Shown piece after piece: positions 19,610 through 29,590 of a stretch of DNA of 64,000 bases. Positions within the stretch are counted from its first letter, which is position 1. Each line of letters begins with the position of its first letter. The translations under genes and the position numbers were made by a program. The notes under the pieces are model-generated. The model made no database searches and was not told the origin of the DNA. It was given only the letters and a program-made list of their open reading frames with translations. The stretch is from Photobacterium pectinilyticum. Its GTDB lineage: Bacteria > Pseudomonadota > Gammaproteobacteria > Enterobacterales > Vibrionaceae. The stretch spans positions 124,001-188,000 of the forward strand of contig NZ_JANEYT010000001.1 of NCBI RefSeq assembly GCF_024357955.1, written 5' to 3'.

Positions 19610-22363
19610 TTAAACAAACTTGATCTTAGTCACTTCTTTCAAGCCAGATAGTACTAGCGTTGGAAGAGATGCAGCTAGGAACACAGTGATTAGGTGACTA
19701 GCCGTTAGACCTTCAGTGCTGAAGATGAACTGACCAACGCCTGTATAAATCACACCTAGAGACAACGTTGCAGAGACCGCTACCGCACCCAACAAAGATT
19801 TGTTGGTGAATGGGTTCTTGCGGAATAGCGTAGTAAACGAACGTGAATCAAAGATGTGCCATAGCTGACAGAACACTAGCATTGCAAAGGCCATTGTCTG
19901 TGCGTAGTTAGCACTTAGGCCAGCGTTCATTGCCCAGTTGAATGCCAAGAAGCTCATGCCACCCTGGGTAAGACCGCGAATCACGATACGCGTACCTAGG
20001 TGATCGCTAAAGAAGCTTTCGTTACGCTTACGAGGTTTACGCTCCATCAGATCTTTTTCTTCTGGATCAACACCTAGTGCTAGTGCTGGTAGACCATCAG
20101 AAACCAGGTTGATCCATAGGATCATCAATGGCGTTAGTGGCAGTGCCACTTCTGGACCCATGAACAGGAAGGCAAACAGGATTACCGATACTTCACCCAC
20201 GTTCGCAGTCAGTGCCTGACGGATAAACTTGCGTAGGTTATCGAAAATCTGACGACCTTGACGTACAGCCTTAACAATGGTGCTGAAGTTATCGTCCAGC
20301 AAGATCAGGTCACCTGAGTCTTTAGCAACCGATGTACCAGTAATACCCATAGCAACACCAATGTCAGCACGACGAAGGGCTGGTGCATCGTTCACACCGT
20401 CACCTGTCATCGCAGCAACTTCGTTGTTGTGCTGTTGAGCCTGAACGATACGCAGTTTGTGCTCTGGTGTTACACGGGCAAATACGGCAACGTTCGGACA
20501 GATACGACGTAATTCTTCATCGTCCATGTCATCTAGCTGGCTACCCGTCACAACCAAGTCTTCTTCGCTGCGGATAATACCGATTTCACGGGCAATTGCA
20601 GCAGCTGTAAGCGCATGGTCACCAGTGATCATTACCGTACGCACACCAGCGTCGTAACAGCTATCAACCGCGGCACGTACTTCAGGGCGTGGTGGATCCA
20701 TGATGCCGTATAGGCCAAGAATCGTTACATCTTTCTCAAGCTCTGCAGGATCACGCTTTAGGTCAGCTTCAGACAGCTCACGGATACCTACCGCTAGTGT
20801 ACGAAGTGCCTGGTGTGCAAAATCCTGAATCGCAGCTTCATAGCTAGCGACTAGCTCTTCTGCTGGGTTTGCTGCAACGGCTAGGTTACCTTCAACAGCG
20901 GCTGGCTGGTTAGCAACCACTTCACCGTTAACCATGAAACCAGAAGCGTTGCGTAGAACAACATCAGGCGCACCTTTGATTGCAAGGAAGTGCTTACCTT
21001 CTGGACCCTTAACAATGACGGAAGCCATTTTACGAGATGAATCGAACGGGAACTTATCAACAATCGAGTAGCCACCCGTAGACAGCATTTCAGCTTGCTG
21101 AAGACCTGCTTTAGCAGCAGCAACAATCAGTGCACCTTCGGTTGGGTTACCACGTACAGAAGACTTGTCGCCATCTTGAAGGTACTCAGCATCGTTACAT
21201 AGTGTCGCAACAACCAAGCCTTGCATCATCTCAGGGCTGTCTTTCACATCAGTACTGTGTGAAAGCGGCTTAAATTCACCTTGAGGGGAGAAACCTTTAC
21301 CACTTACTTCCCAGTTACGGCCAGATGCATCGTAGGCTTTCATCACCTGCATTTGGTTCTGAGTCAGGGTACCTGTCTTATCAGAACAGATAACCGTTGT
21401 AGAGCCTAGCGTTTCAATTGCTGCTAGCTGCTTAGCCAGTGCATTGCTCTTAACCATACGGGTTGACCCCATGGTAAGAACGATAGTAACAACAGTTGGC
21501 AGACCTTCAGGGATTGCTGCAACAGACAGTGAAATACCTGTATTTAGGATTTCAAGCCATGGCATACCGTGGTACAGGCCAATAACACAAACAACCGCAA
21601 CCACGCCCAACGCTACAGCCATTAGTGTTTTGGCGATAGTGTCCATGCGCTCTTGCATCGGAGTCTTGGTTTCTTCAGTGTTTGCCATCATATCAGCGAT
21701 GTGACCAACTTCAGTCTGCATGCCGGTACTCACTACGATACCCAAGCCAGTACCTGAGGTAACCATAGTCGTCATGAAGCCCATGTTAATCTGGTCGCCT
21801 AGGCCAATATGGCCATCTTCCAGCGCATCAGCTGTTTTATCAACAGGCTCAGATTCACCAGTTAGTGCAGCTTCATCAATTGATAAGCGATTCGATTCAA
21901 CGATACGAACATCAGCAGCAAGAATGTCACCTGTGCTGATCTTTAGGACATCACCCGGGACAATATCGCGCGCTGGGATATCCATCCATTCGCCATTACG
22001 ACGAACCTGCGCCATCGGTGCAGCCATATCGCGCAAAGCTTCCATCCCTTTCTGGGCTTTAAATTCCTGCCAAAAAGCGATAAGTACGTTGATAACGATG
22101 ATGACACCGATTGCTACGGCATCAATCAAGTGACCAGTAAAGAAGGAAACAATCGCACCGACCCCTAGAATAAAGATCAATGGATTCATAAATTGGTGGG
22201 CTAGCAGCTCAAGCACAGTCTTACCGGCTTGCTCTTGCAGTTCATTGGCGCCAAATTGCTCCTGGCGCTGTTTCACTTCTTCAGAAGATAAGCCATTCTC
22301 GGTTGACGTACCCAAATTGGACACAGTACTGGCAACCGTTTCGGTAAACCATTTTTTAGTCAT
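19610..22363 (-). CDS. Cation-transporting P-type ATPase (P2, Ca2+ type)
   Basis: A 917-residue pump. Order: N-terminal cation-ATPase domain, actuator with TGES, membrane helix with PEGLP (IPEGLPTVV, Ca2+-site helix), phosphorylation site SDKTGTLT (Asp328), nucleotide domain KGAPD, hinge TGDGVNDAPA, and a C-terminal group of helices. PEGLP together with NLVSDGLPALALG points to a SERCA/PMCA-like Ca2+ efflux pump. The upstream TTG at 22378 is in frame, but GGAG lies 8 bases before the ATG at 22363. A stand-alone gene; substrate is inferred from the family. Confidence 0.88.
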   Translation of the reverse strand: MTKKWFTETVASTVSNLGTSTENGLSSEEVKQRQEQFGANELQEQAGKTVLELLAHQFMNPLIFILGVGAIVSFFTGHLIDAVAIGVIIVINVLIAFWQEFKAQKGMEALRDMAAPMAQVRRNGEWMDIPARDIVPGDVLKISTGDILAADVRIVESNRLSIDEAALTGESEPVDKTADALEDGHIGLGDQINMGFMTTMVTSGTGLGIVVSTGMQTEVGHIADMMANTEETKTPMQERMDTIAKTLMAVALGVVAVVCVIGLYHGMPWLEILNTGISLSVAAIPEGLPTVVTIVLTMGSTRMVKSNALAKQLAAIETLGSTTVICSDKTGTLTQNQMQVMKAYDASGRNWEVSGKGFSPQGEFKPLSHSTDVKDSPEMMQGLVVATLCNDAEYLQDGDKSSVRGNPTEGALIVAAAKAGLQQAEMLSTGGYSIVDKFPFDSSRKMASVIVKGPEGKHFLAIKGAPDVVLRNASGFMVNGEVVANQPAAVEGNLAVAANPAEELVASYEAAIQDFAHQALRTLAVGIRELSEADLKRDPAELEKDVTILGLYGIMDPPRPEVRAAVDSCYDAGVRTVMITGDHALTAAAIAREIGIIRSEEDLVVTGSQLDDMDDEELRRICPNVAVFARVTPEHKLRIVQAQQHNNEVAAMTGDGVNDAPALRRADIGVAMGITGTSVAKDSGDLILLDDNFSTIVKAVRQGRQIFDNLRKFIRQALTANVGEVSVILFAFLFMGPEVALPLTPLMILWINLVSDGLPALALGVDPEEKDLMERKPRKRNESFFSDHLGTRIVIRGLTQGGMSFLAFNWAMNAGLSANYAQTMAFAMLVFCQLWHIFDSRSFTTLFRKNPFTNKSLLGAVAVSATLSLGVIYTGVGQFIFSTEGLTASHLITVFLAASLPTLVLSGLKEVTKIKFV

Positions 22364-22753
22364 GGGGGGAATCTCCAATTAAATACATTCAGTCGACATC
22401 AGTACAAATTCAAACTGATAAAAAGCATTCGCTGAATAGGTCAAAGTAATTTAAAACTCGTTATTAAAGGCATCGTGCCAATTAATTTTTATTACATCCC
22501 TGAACGCTTACTGAATAAAGCATTCGAGTTCATTAAAACGAGTAAATTTAAATTACCTGAAACAACGGTGAGTTGTAATTAAATTTCGCATGACCATACG
22601 ATAATTCAGGTCGAATCTTTGACAATTATCAAGTTTCAGACCGAATCCAGCTTAAAACCCAACAAAAATTTGAAACAAAGTATGAGTTAGACCCAGATCT
22701 AACAGAAACAATACCTCCAAAATAACGAAAGATGAAATTTTACAACACAAATT
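22364..22753. other. Promoter-side gap between ATPase gene and ybgI terminator
   Basis: About 390 bp of AT-rich DNA upstream of the ATPase gene. It should hold that gene's promoter and leader. I see no ORF with a ribosome site, no clear named operator and no repeat shared with other gaps. Confidence 0.5.
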
Positions 22754-22786
22754 AAAAGGCTTAATGCGCTCGCATTAAGCCTTTTT
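22754..22786. terminator. Terminator after ybgI
   Basis: A 15-bp perfect stem AAAAGGCTTAATGCG / CGCATTAAGCCTTTT with a 2-base centre, 27 bp after the ybgI stop. It could act in both directions. Confidence 0.88.
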
Positions 22787-22812
22787 GCGCCACCAAAATG
22801 GTTAATTTAGTG

Positions 22813-23571
22813 TTAAACTGGGTTATCTATATCGATAAACTCTACATCTAAATTATTTTTTTCCGCTAAGTAATCACCTAATGATTTAATTCCATAGCGC
22901 TCAGTTGCATGATGACCAGCACTAAAATAATGAATGCCTAACTCTCGGGAAATATGAACTGTTCTTTCGGAAATTTCTCCTGAAATAAATGCATCCAACC
23001 CTTTATTTGCGGCTAATTCTATAAAGTCTTGGCCACCACCAGTACACCATCCCACCGTTTTTATTTCTTGTGGCGCATTATCGCTAATATGCAACGGCTC
23101 ACGATGTAAGGTAATGGAAAGCCTCGCAGCCAACTCTTCACCACTTAGCGGCTGAGCTAACTGACCATAAATTGCCACCGAATTCGGATTACCCTCTTCC
23201 AAGCCTCCTAGCACTTCGATATCCAGCAATTCAGCCAGTTTTGCGTTGTTGCCTAATGTCGGATGTACATCCAAAGGCAAGTGGTAAGCATATAGGTTGA
23301 TACCATTTTCAATAAGCGCTTTGATACGACGATATTTCATGCCGCGAATTTCAGCGGGCTCTCCCTTCCAGAAAAAACCATGATGTACTAATAGCGCATC
23401 AGCTTGCTCTGAGATCGCTCGGTCTATCAAGGCCTGACAGGCTGTTACCCCAGTGATGATCTTCTTAACCTCTGACTTACCTTCAACCTGCAAGCCATTT
23501 GGACAATAGTCTTTGATCTGGTGTGGGCTCAGCAACTCGTTAAGCACTGATTCTAATTGGATATTGTTCAT
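22813..23571 (-). CDS. ybgI: Nif3-like dinuclear metal centre protein YbgI
   Basis: A 252-residue NIF3-family protein. Family motifs: PNGLQVEG near residue 25, the metal-binding HHGFFWKGE (about 65-72), AYHLPLDVHP, VGWCTGGGQDF and the C-terminal HHATERYG. It forms a hexameric ring with a two-metal site in E. coli; the function is still debated (GTP cyclohydrolase-like fold). Likely in the cytosol. Single gene with its own terminator. Confidence 0.93.
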   Translation of the reverse strand: MNNIQLESVLNELLSPHQIKDYCPNGLQVEGKSEVKKIITGVTACQALIDRAISEQADALLVHHGFFWKGEPAEIRGMKYRRIKALIENGINLYAYHLPLDVHPTLGNNAKLAELLDIEVLGGLEEGNPNSVAIYGQLAQPLSGEELAARLSITLHREPLHISDNAPQEIKTVGWCTGGGQDFIELAANKGLDAFISGEISERTVHISRELGIHYFSAGHHATERYGIKSLGDYLAEKNNLDVEFIDIDNPV

Positions 23572-23630
23572 CGTCTATTTCCTTCTCCGCAATCTCGATA
23601 TTTTATACCCAAACCCCAGTGCCTGTTGAC

Positions 23631-23659
23631 CTAAAAAAACTGCCGATTGGCAGCTTTAT
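23631..23659 (-). terminator. Terminator of ybfA
   Basis: On the minus strand CTGCCAATCGGCAG followed by a T-run, about 65 bp downstream of the ybfA stop and ahead of ybgI. Confidence 0.8.
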
Positions 23660-23723
23660 TTAGTAAGGTCACTATATAACCAAGCTTTTTGAGGTTACTG
23701 ATGTGTAGGAATGGCAGTCATAC

Positions 23724-23930
23724 TCAATAGAGATGCTGAGCTGCAAGCTCGGTCTGGCTCAACCAAACGGGTTTGGTACTGGTTTTCAACCATACCCGAT
23801 GCAGGTAACTATAAAGCCGTGAGCGTGTTTCCATTGCGGTGAACATCATGACAGGAAAAGTGACCACACCAACAGTGACAACAAATGTACGGCGAACCAA
23901 AATACGCAATGGTGAATAGCGAGTATACAT
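23724..23930 (-). CDS. ybfA: YbfA family small protein (DUF2517)
   Basis: A 68-residue protein MYTRYSPLRILVRRTF..., with one hydrophobic segment (VVTVGVVTFPVMMF) and then RLYSYLHRVWLKTSTKPVWL. The last part closely resembles E. coli YbfA as I recall it (SYLHRVWSKTSDKPVW). The ATG at 23930 was chosen over 23951 by similarity of the N-terminus. Function unknown; probably an inner-membrane protein. Confidence 0.8.
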   Translation of the reverse strand: MYTRYSPLRILVRRTFVVTVGVVTFPVMMFTAMETRSRLYSYLHRVWLKTSTKPVWLSQTELAAQHLY

Positions 23931-24063
23931 AACGCCTCCTTGGCCAAGCAAAACAACAGACTGGTCTTACCTCTATAAGATATGTAATTTCATTAGGCAT
24001 CACTACCTAAAAACAAGGACTTATTAGTCTTTATCATTATAAAAAGAAGGGCCTTATAGCAAA

Positions 24064-24867
24064 ATGTCTAACCTTTACAATAAAACAACAGCTAGAGAGC
24101 ATGTTAATAACAGCCTCAATGCCATCCTAAAGCTCTCTCCTCTCCTGGCCGCCCACCCTTTTATTGCTGACCAAGAATGGCTTGACGATTTTGCTAGCCA
24201 AGCCGTACTCCCCAATGAGGTTGAATATCAAGGTGGGCGCCGTTTGGGTTACTTCTACCAATGGTTGTGGCAACAACTGATCCTACACCACCCTCGTTAT
24301 GAACTGCTTGCTGAGGAAGTCCAACTGACGGTCAACAAGCGCACTCTTGGCGCGATTGATTTTCTGGTAAAGGATTTACACAGCGGGCGGGTCGAGCACT
24401 GGGAGGTGGCGATTAAATTCTTCCTTGCCTATGAAGGTAGTTGGCCCGGCCCCAATGCCCGAGATAACCTGGATAAAAAAGCCAATAAGATGCTCAGCCA
24501 TCAACTGATGATTTCTGACCATCCCGCTTTCATTAAGCAGTACCAAACGCAATTTGGAAAGATTGAGCGCCGCCGCCTGATCATGCAAGGTCGCTTGTTC
24601 TACCCAGCCTTCGAGGGTTATACCGGCTCAGATATCAAATTAGCAAAAGGTGCCACGCATGGATTGTGGTGCTACTCTCAGCAAGCGGCGGGCTTAGATC
24701 TGCGTCCCATCGCCAAACCGGAGTGGATCGCGCCACCTTGCTTCAGACAAATTGCCGATGAGCCAGTGCTGACATCCGTCAGCAATCCGACTATGGCTAT
24801 CGCACCTGATGATAAAGTGTGGTTCGTAATGCCCGAACACTGGCCACAGTCTTCAATGAAAAAATAG
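24064..24867 (+). CDS. DUF1853 family protein
   Basis: A 267-residue soluble protein of the DUF1853 family. Central block GAIDFLV...HWEVAIKFFL (about 98-121) and PGPNARDNLDKK are the conserved parts. The acidic-x-E-x-K layout resembles the core of PD-(D/E)XK nucleases, but this is a visual hint only. No signal peptide or membrane segment. The stop codon lies inside the first unit of a heptamer repeat (24863-24890). Confidence 0.8.
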   Translation: MSNLYNKTTAREHVNNSLNAILKLSPLLAAHPFIADQEWLDDFASQAVLPNEVEYQGGRRLGYFYQWLWQQLILHHPRYELLAEEVQLTVNKRTLGAIDFLVKDLHSGRVEHWEVAIKFFLAYEGSWPGPNARDNLDKKANKMLSHQLMISDHPAFIKQYQTQFGKIERRRLIMQGRLFYPAFEGYTGSDIKLAKGATHGLWCYSQQAAGLDLRPIAKPEWIAPPCFRQIADEPVLTSVSNPTMAIAPDDKVWFVMPEHWPQSSMKK

Positions 24868-24890
24868 CCAATAGCCAATAGCCAATAGCC
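24863..24890. repeat. Heptanucleotide tandem array (AATAGCC x4)
   Basis: Four perfect units (28 bp). The first unit supplies the TAG stop of the DUF1853 gene. The complement (GGCTATT) is related to the GGCGATG and GGCGATA units found elsewhere in the window. Confidence 0.95.
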
Positions 24891-24903
24891 AAAGATACAG
24901 ACA

Positions 24904-24934
24904 TAAAAAAACGCCCGCTATTAACGGGCGCTTT
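24904..24934. terminator. Terminator between DUF1853 gene and pgm
   Basis: A hairpin AACGCCCG/CGGGCG with an A-run on the left and a T-containing stretch on the right, between two convergent genes. On the minus strand it has the T-run needed to end pgm. Confidence 0.8.
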
Positions 24935-24964
24935 CAATACCATTCGCGAAAGAACAGCGAAAAG

Positions 24965-26611
24965 TTACAGGCCAGCGTCGGCAAATACCTTACTGACAAT
25001 TTCCTGCGCTTCTTTCTCAAGCAAAGCCAAGTGTTCTTTGCCTTTGAAGCTCTCGCAGTAGATCTTGTAGATATCTTCCGTACCTGACGGACGGGCAGCA
25101 AACCAGCCATTTTCAGTCGTCACTTTCAGACCACCAATCGCAGCACCGTTACCTGGCGCATGCGTCAGGCGTGCAGTGATCGCATCACCCGCTAACGTTT
25201 CAGCGGCAACCATTTCTGGAGACAGCTTGCTCAGTACCGCCTTCTGCTCACCGTTAGCTACAGCCTGCAGGCGGTTGTACTCAGACGCACCGTGTTTGGC
25301 AGCCAGCTCTTCGTAGTATTGTTGCGGGTTCTTACCCGTTACAGCGGTGATTTCTGCCGCAACTAAGCAAAGCAGGATACCGTCTTTGTCGGTAGACCAA
25401 GGTGTGCCGTCCATGCGTAGGAATGATGCTCCCGCACTTTCTTCACCACCGAAACCAAGCTCGCCGCTGTAAATACCATCAACAAACCATTTGAAGCCTA
25501 CCGGTACTTCGCAAAGCTCGCGGCCAAGATCAGCAACAACGCGGTCGATCAGCGCACTGGACACCAATGTTTTACCAACAGCAACTTCCTGTGCCCAATC
25601 AGGGCGGTGGCGGTAAAGATAGTCAATACATACCGCTAGGAAGTGATTAGGGTTCATCAGGCCAGCAGGCGTCACAATACCGTGACGGTCATAATCAGGG
25701 TCGTTACCGAATGCCAAGTCGAACTTGTCTTTGTGTGCCAGCAAGCCAGCCATCGCGTAAGGCGACGAACAGTCCATGCGCACCACACCATCTTTGTCCA
25801 AAGACATGAAACGGAATGACGGGTCGATAGACTCATCCACCAGCGTAAGATCCAAGCCGTAATGCGCAGCAATCTGACGCCAATACTCAATGCCTGAACC
25901 ACCTAGTGGATCAACACCAATTTTCAGGTTGGCTTTCTGGATCGCGGCCATATCAATAACATTGACCAGATCGTCAACGTAAGGTGCCACCAAGTCACGC
26001 TCTTCAACCAGGTCGCTAGCAAAAGCGTCTGCGATTGGTACGCGCTTAACATCAGCCATACCCGCTGCAATGATTTCATTGGCACGAGTTTCGATTGCTG
26101 TTGTCAGTGCACCTTCCGCCGGGCCACCATGGACCGGGTTATATTTGATCCCACCGTCTTGCGGTGGGTTATGCGATGGCGTGATAACAATACCGTCGGC
26201 TTTGTCTTCCTGTACCTTGTTGTGGCACAAAATAGCATGGGAAATACCCGGTGTTGGGGTATAGCCATTATCTTGCTGAATCACAACCTGCACACCATTA
26301 GCGACCAATACTTCAAGCGTCGAGGTAAATGCTGGCTCAGACAGTGCGTGGGTATCTTTACCGAGGAAAAGTGGACCTGTTACGCCGTTGGCAGCTCGAA
26401 CTTCAGCCACAGCCTGGGTAATAGCCCAAATGTGGTGCTGGTTAAAGGTTCCTTTGTCGGCAGTTCCACGATGGCCAGAAGTACCAAATGCGACCTTCTG
26501 TTGCGGATTTTGAGCGCTTGGCTCAATCAGGAAATAATTTGCCACCAACGCGGGAATATTGTGCATATCTTCTTGCAGGGCGCGCTGCCCCGCACGAGGA
26601 TGAATAGCCAT
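24965..26611 (-). CDS. pgm: Phosphoglucomutase (alpha-D-glucose phosphate specific)
   Basis: A 548-residue protein of normal length. Catalytic phospho-Ser loop [11 protein letters not shown] (about residue 145), metal loop DPDYDRHG, sugar loop GEESAGAS and phosphate-binding [12 protein letters not shown] near the C-terminus. Interconverts glucose 1- and 6-phosphate. It lies 39 bp downstream of seqA, the same pairing as in E. coli. Confidence 0.97.
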   Translation of the reverse strand: MAIHPRAGQRALQEDMHNIPALVANYFLIEPSAQNPQQKVAFGTSGHRGTADKGTFNQHHIWAITQAVAEVRAANGVTGPLFLGKDTHALSEPAFTSTLEVLVANGVQVVIQQDNGYTPTPGISHAILCHNKVQEDKADGIVITPSHNPPQDGGIKYNPVHGGPAEGALTTAIETRANEIIAAGMADVKRVPIADAFASDLVEERDLVAPYVDDLVNVIDMAAIQKANLKIGVDPLGGSGIEYWRQIAAHYGLDLTLVDESIDPSFRFMSLDKDGVVRMDCSSPYAMAGLLAHKDKFDLAFGNDPDYDRHGIVTPAGLMNPNHFLAVCIDYLYRHRPDWAQEVAVGKTLVSSALIDRVVADLGRELCEVPVGFKWFVDGIYSGELGFGGEESAGASFLRMDGTPWSTDKDGILLCLVAAEITAVTGKNPQQYYEELAAKHGASEYNRLQAVANGEQKAVLSKLSPEMVAAETLAGDAITARLTHAPGNGAAIGGLKVTTENGWFAARPSGTEDIYKIYCESFKGKEHLALLEKEAQEIVSKVFADAGL

Positions 26612-26650
26612 TAACGTATCCTTGTAAAAACTAAATTGACATAATGCCGG

Positions 26651-27217
26651 TTAAATTTCACCGCAAACTTTTTCAATGATGTCGCCACCGAAGCCCATCT
26701 TGACCATCAGCTGTTCAACCATCTGACGTTTACGATCTGTATTCGTGTTCGTGATCACCCAAAAAGGTGTTTCCGGAATTGGCTTAGGCTTAGTGGTTTT
26801 GCCACTCGCTAGCAGCTTCTCTTCAGTATCGGCAAAATAAATACGGGTACGCCCTTTAATAGCAGCCGCTTCAGAGAAGCCTTGAGGATCAATACGATAA
26901 AGCGAGGTTAATACCAACATAAATCGGCCAATCGCTTTTTCCTGCACAGCAAACTCGTCAGAAATCAGCAACGAACGCATTTCTTTCACGCGATCATTAT
27001 TAGGTACCACGTTGCCCGCATCTTTGCTCACCACGACCCCTTTAGGACGTACGGGCATGACTACATCATGTTGCAAGGTCGCAACAGATTGATGGTCAGG
27101 CACCATCAGCAAGCGGCGCAGGATATCCGAGGCACTTTCACCAATGTGCTGGGTCTGGCTCGCGATATAACGATATAGCTCTTCGTCTACCTCAATAGTC
27201 TTCATCGTAGTGTTCAT
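26651..27217 (-). CDS. seqA: Replication initiation regulator SeqA
   Basis: A 188-residue protein. N-terminal oligomerisation domain (MKTIEVDEELYRYIASQTQHIGESASDILRRLL), a linker, and the C-terminal DNA-binding domain with GRTRIYFADTEE and PFWVITNTNT, which reads hemimethylated GATC. It sequesters oriC and organises new DNA. E. coli SeqA starts at the equivalent of codon 5 (27205); the 27217 ATG has a better ribosome site (GGAAC). First gene of seqA-pgm. Confidence 0.96.
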   Translation of the reverse strand: MNTTMKTIEVDEELYRYIASQTQHIGESASDILRRLLMVPDHQSVATLQHDVVMPVRPKGVVVSKDAGNVVPNNDRVKEMRSLLISDEFAVQEKAIGRFMLVLTSLYRIDPQGFSEAAAIKGRTRIYFADTEEKLLASGKTTKPKPIPETPFWVITNTNTDRKRQMVEQLMVKMGFGGDIIEKVCGEI

Positions 27218-27307
27218 TATCGTTCCGTTTAAAAATCACCGAGAGATTATAACGTGATCCGAGGTTATACTCTACGGTAAAGCGTTAACTACAAGAGAAA
27301 ATAGTCT

Positions 27308-28075
27308 GTGAATCTTCATTACCAAGTCGATGGGCAAGGCGATGTGATCGTCTTGATCCACGGCCTGTTTGGCAGCGCTGATAATCTTGGCCTAATGGCC
27401 AGATCATTGAAAGATAAATATAAAGTGATCAGCGTTGATCTGCGTAATCATGGCCGCTCCCCACACAGCAATCAGTTCACCTACCGCGAAATGGCACAGG
27501 ATATCCTTACCGTTATCAACCAACTCGACATCGAGCGCTTCTCGCTGATTGGTCATTCTATGGGCGGCAAGGTGGCAATGGCAGCAACCGAGCTCGCCGC
27601 TGCCCGGATCAACCATTTGTTGGTCTTGGATATGGCTCCGGTTCACTACCACGTCCACCGCCACGAAAACGTGTTCAACGGGCTGCGCGAAGTCTCTCGC
27701 CACACCGTCAGCAAACGCAGTGAAGCCGAACCTTTGCTTGCTAAGCATGTGGTTGAGCCGGGTGTTCGCCAGTTCCTGCTCAAATCCTTTGCCAAACAAG
27801 AAAGCGGTGTGTTTGACTGGCGCTTCAATGTCGAAGGTCTGATTGCCAACTATGGCACTATCATGGGCTGGCAAGATATCGCACCGTTCACTGGCAAGAC
27901 CTTATTTATCAAGGGCCAGAATTCTGAGTATATTCTACCGGAACACCGCGCAGCGATTGGTACCCAATTTCCCAATGCTAAGGCACACTTGGTGGCCAAT
28001 ACTGGCCACTGGTTGCATGCTGAAAAACCTGAAACGGTTAATCGTATCATTTTGAACTTCTTGCAGGCTGCTTAG
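27308..28075 (+). CDS. ybfF: Alpha/beta-hydrolase esterase YbfF
   Basis: A 255-residue alpha/beta hydrolase. Oxyanion HGLFGS near residue 19, nucleophile elbow GHSMGG (about 87-92), and the C-terminal His in ANTGHWLHAEKP. Same family and neighbourhood (divergent from seqA-pgm) as E. coli YbfF, an acyl-CoA/short-chain esterase. Start is a GTG. Confidence 0.93.
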   Translation: MNLHYQVDGQGDVIVLIHGLFGSADNLGLMARSLKDKYKVISVDLRNHGRSPHSNQFTYREMAQDILTVINQLDIERFSLIGHSMGGKVAMAATELAAARINHLLVLDMAPVHYHVHRHENVFNGLREVSRHTVSKRSEAEPLLAKHVVEPGVRQFLLKSFAKQESGVFDWRFNVEGLIANYGTIMGWQDIAPFTGKTLFIKGQNSEYILPEHRAAIGTQFPNAKAHLVANTGHWLHAEKPETVNRIILNFLQAA

Positions 28076-28152
28076 CGTTAACAGGCGGGTATTGTCTATG
28101 ATATAGTGCGCGCCTGGCTCAAAAGTGACGATAATGTGGAAAGGAGACACAG

Positions 28153-28374
28153 ATGTTGTATGAGCACATGGATTTGCTTGAATCTATTGGGCTAGATTTG
28201 CTCTTTGCCGCGATATTTTTCTTTATCGGCATGGCCATTAAAGACGTGCTAAAACAAGGCAATGTTCCGCCTTTTGGCCGAAAAATCGTCTGGCTGGTTC
28301 TTTTCCTTGGGTGTGCCGGTTTTGTAACCAAAGGCCTGATCCAAATCAGCTGGGAAGGCGCAGGCATCGGTTAA
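28153..28374 (+). CDS. DUF2788 small membrane protein
   Basis: A 73-residue protein with two hydrophobic helices (about 13-33 and 45-65) joined by DVLKQGNVPPFGRK. The ribosome site AAAGGAGA sits just ahead of the ATG. Matches DUF2788, common in vibrios between ybfF and fldA. Function unknown. Confidence 0.8.
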   Translation: MLYEHMDLLESIGLDLLFAAIFFFIGMAIKDVLKQGNVPPFGRKIVWLVLFLGCAGFVTKGLIQISWEGAGIG

Positions 28375-28528
28375 TACTTAACGAATACTGTCATTGATTG
28401 CCAAAAGCAGCAGCGTGCTGACTTTACTTACCGCGATCATTGACCATCAGGGTAACTCCTGACAAGGCTATTTCTATACGTTGGCAAGCAAGCTAACGGT
28501 CAAACATTAATAATGGGTAATTTCTACT

Positions 28529-29056
28529 ATGGCAAGTGTAGGACTCTTCTTTGGTAGCGACACTGGTAACACAGAAGCGGTCGCTAAAATGATCCAGAAA
28601 CAGCTGGGCAAAAAGCTAGTTGAAGTCAAAGATATCGCAAAATGCAGCAAGGAAGATATCGACAACTTTGACCTACTGCTGCTAGGTATCCCAACTTGGT
28701 ACTACGGTGAAGCACAGTGTGACTGGGATGACTTCTTCCCAGAGCTAGAGCAAATCGACTTCTCAACCAAACTGGTTGCTATCTTTGGCTGTGGTGATCA
28801 GGAAGACTACGCTGAATACTTCTGTGATGCGATGGGCACAGTACGTGAAATCGTGGAAGGTCGTGGCGCGACTATCGTTGGCCACTTCTCGACTGAAGGC
28901 TTTGAGTTCGAAGCATCTAAAGCTCTGGTAGACGACAACCACTTCATTGGCCTGTGTGTTGACGAAGACCGTCAGCCAGAATTGACCGAAGAGCGTGTCC
29001 AGAAGTGGGTCAACCAGATTTTTGATGAAATGTGCCTAGCAGAGCTTGCTGACTAA
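28529..29056 (+). CDS. fldA: Flavodoxin I
   Basis: A 175-residue long-chain flavodoxin. FMN phosphate loop SDTGNTEAVA at about 10-19, the W-loop PTWYYGEAQCDWDDF and the Y-loop GCGDQEDYAEYFCDA. Soluble electron carrier for activation reactions and biosynthesis. Adjacent to fur as in E. coli. Followed by a strong terminator. Confidence 0.97.
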   Translation: MASVGLFFGSDTGNTEAVAKMIQKQLGKKLVEVKDIAKCSKEDIDNFDLLLLGIPTWYYGEAQCDWDDFFPELEQIDFSTKLVAIFGCGDQEDYAEYFCDAMGTVREIVEGRGATIVGHFSTEGFEFEASKALVDDNHFIGLCVDEDRQPELTEERVQKWVNQIFDEMCLAELAD

Positions 29057-29078
29057 TATTTTATCGACCTGAGACTTA

Positions 29079-29106
29079 ATGCCGGGCTTGATGCCCGGCA
29101 TTTTTA
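29079..29106 (+). terminator. Terminator of fldA
   Basis: ATGCCGGGC / GCCCGGCAT stem with short loop and a T-run, 20-odd bases after the fldA stop. Confidence 0.9.
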
Positions 29107-29590
29107 TATCTGAAAAACTTATACCAATCTGGATATATCCAAACGAAATATTCTTTACCGAGGTTCCCTATTAGCATCAAGGCGCACACCGGATCGGTCA
29201 GCGAAAAACCCCAACGACGTATTGAGTATGATTAGCATTTTTATTCCACAATATTAACTTTAGCTTGATCCGTACATCTCGGTAATCATCAGAAATGCAA
29301 ACAATACGTATTCCCAAACCCCAGAAGGAAGGCCTTATATTCAGGGCAAAGTTAACAATTAACGGTCGGAAAAATAGGTATACGAAAATACTCGTCACAA
29401 CGGATACGATGAGCTTGCTTTACCTCGCAAATGTACATTCCCACAACAATCAGGCAACAAAAAGAAAAGTTAGATATCAGCAAGATTGACCTGTTTTTAG
29501 GTTTATTGTTACCTTGTGGTCACTTATAATGAGGAAAGAAGAGCAAGACTACCGTATCATGAGGGTGCGGGTAGCCAATAGGAAACTCCA
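29107..29590 (+). other. fldA-fur intergenic region
   Basis: About 480 bp without a credible gene. It begins with a lone left end of the MITE-like repeat (TTATACCAATCTGGATA at 29119-29135) joined to a 12-bp palindrome (TGGATATATCCA). Near fur there is a consensus -10 TATAAT (29525-29530), about 60 bp before the ATG. No perfect Fur box was found by eye. Confidence 0.5.

Noticed and set aside
29295-29489. 64-residue frame between fldA and fur
   Set aside because: Lys/Arg/Thr-rich without a ribosome site or a family; probably chance.
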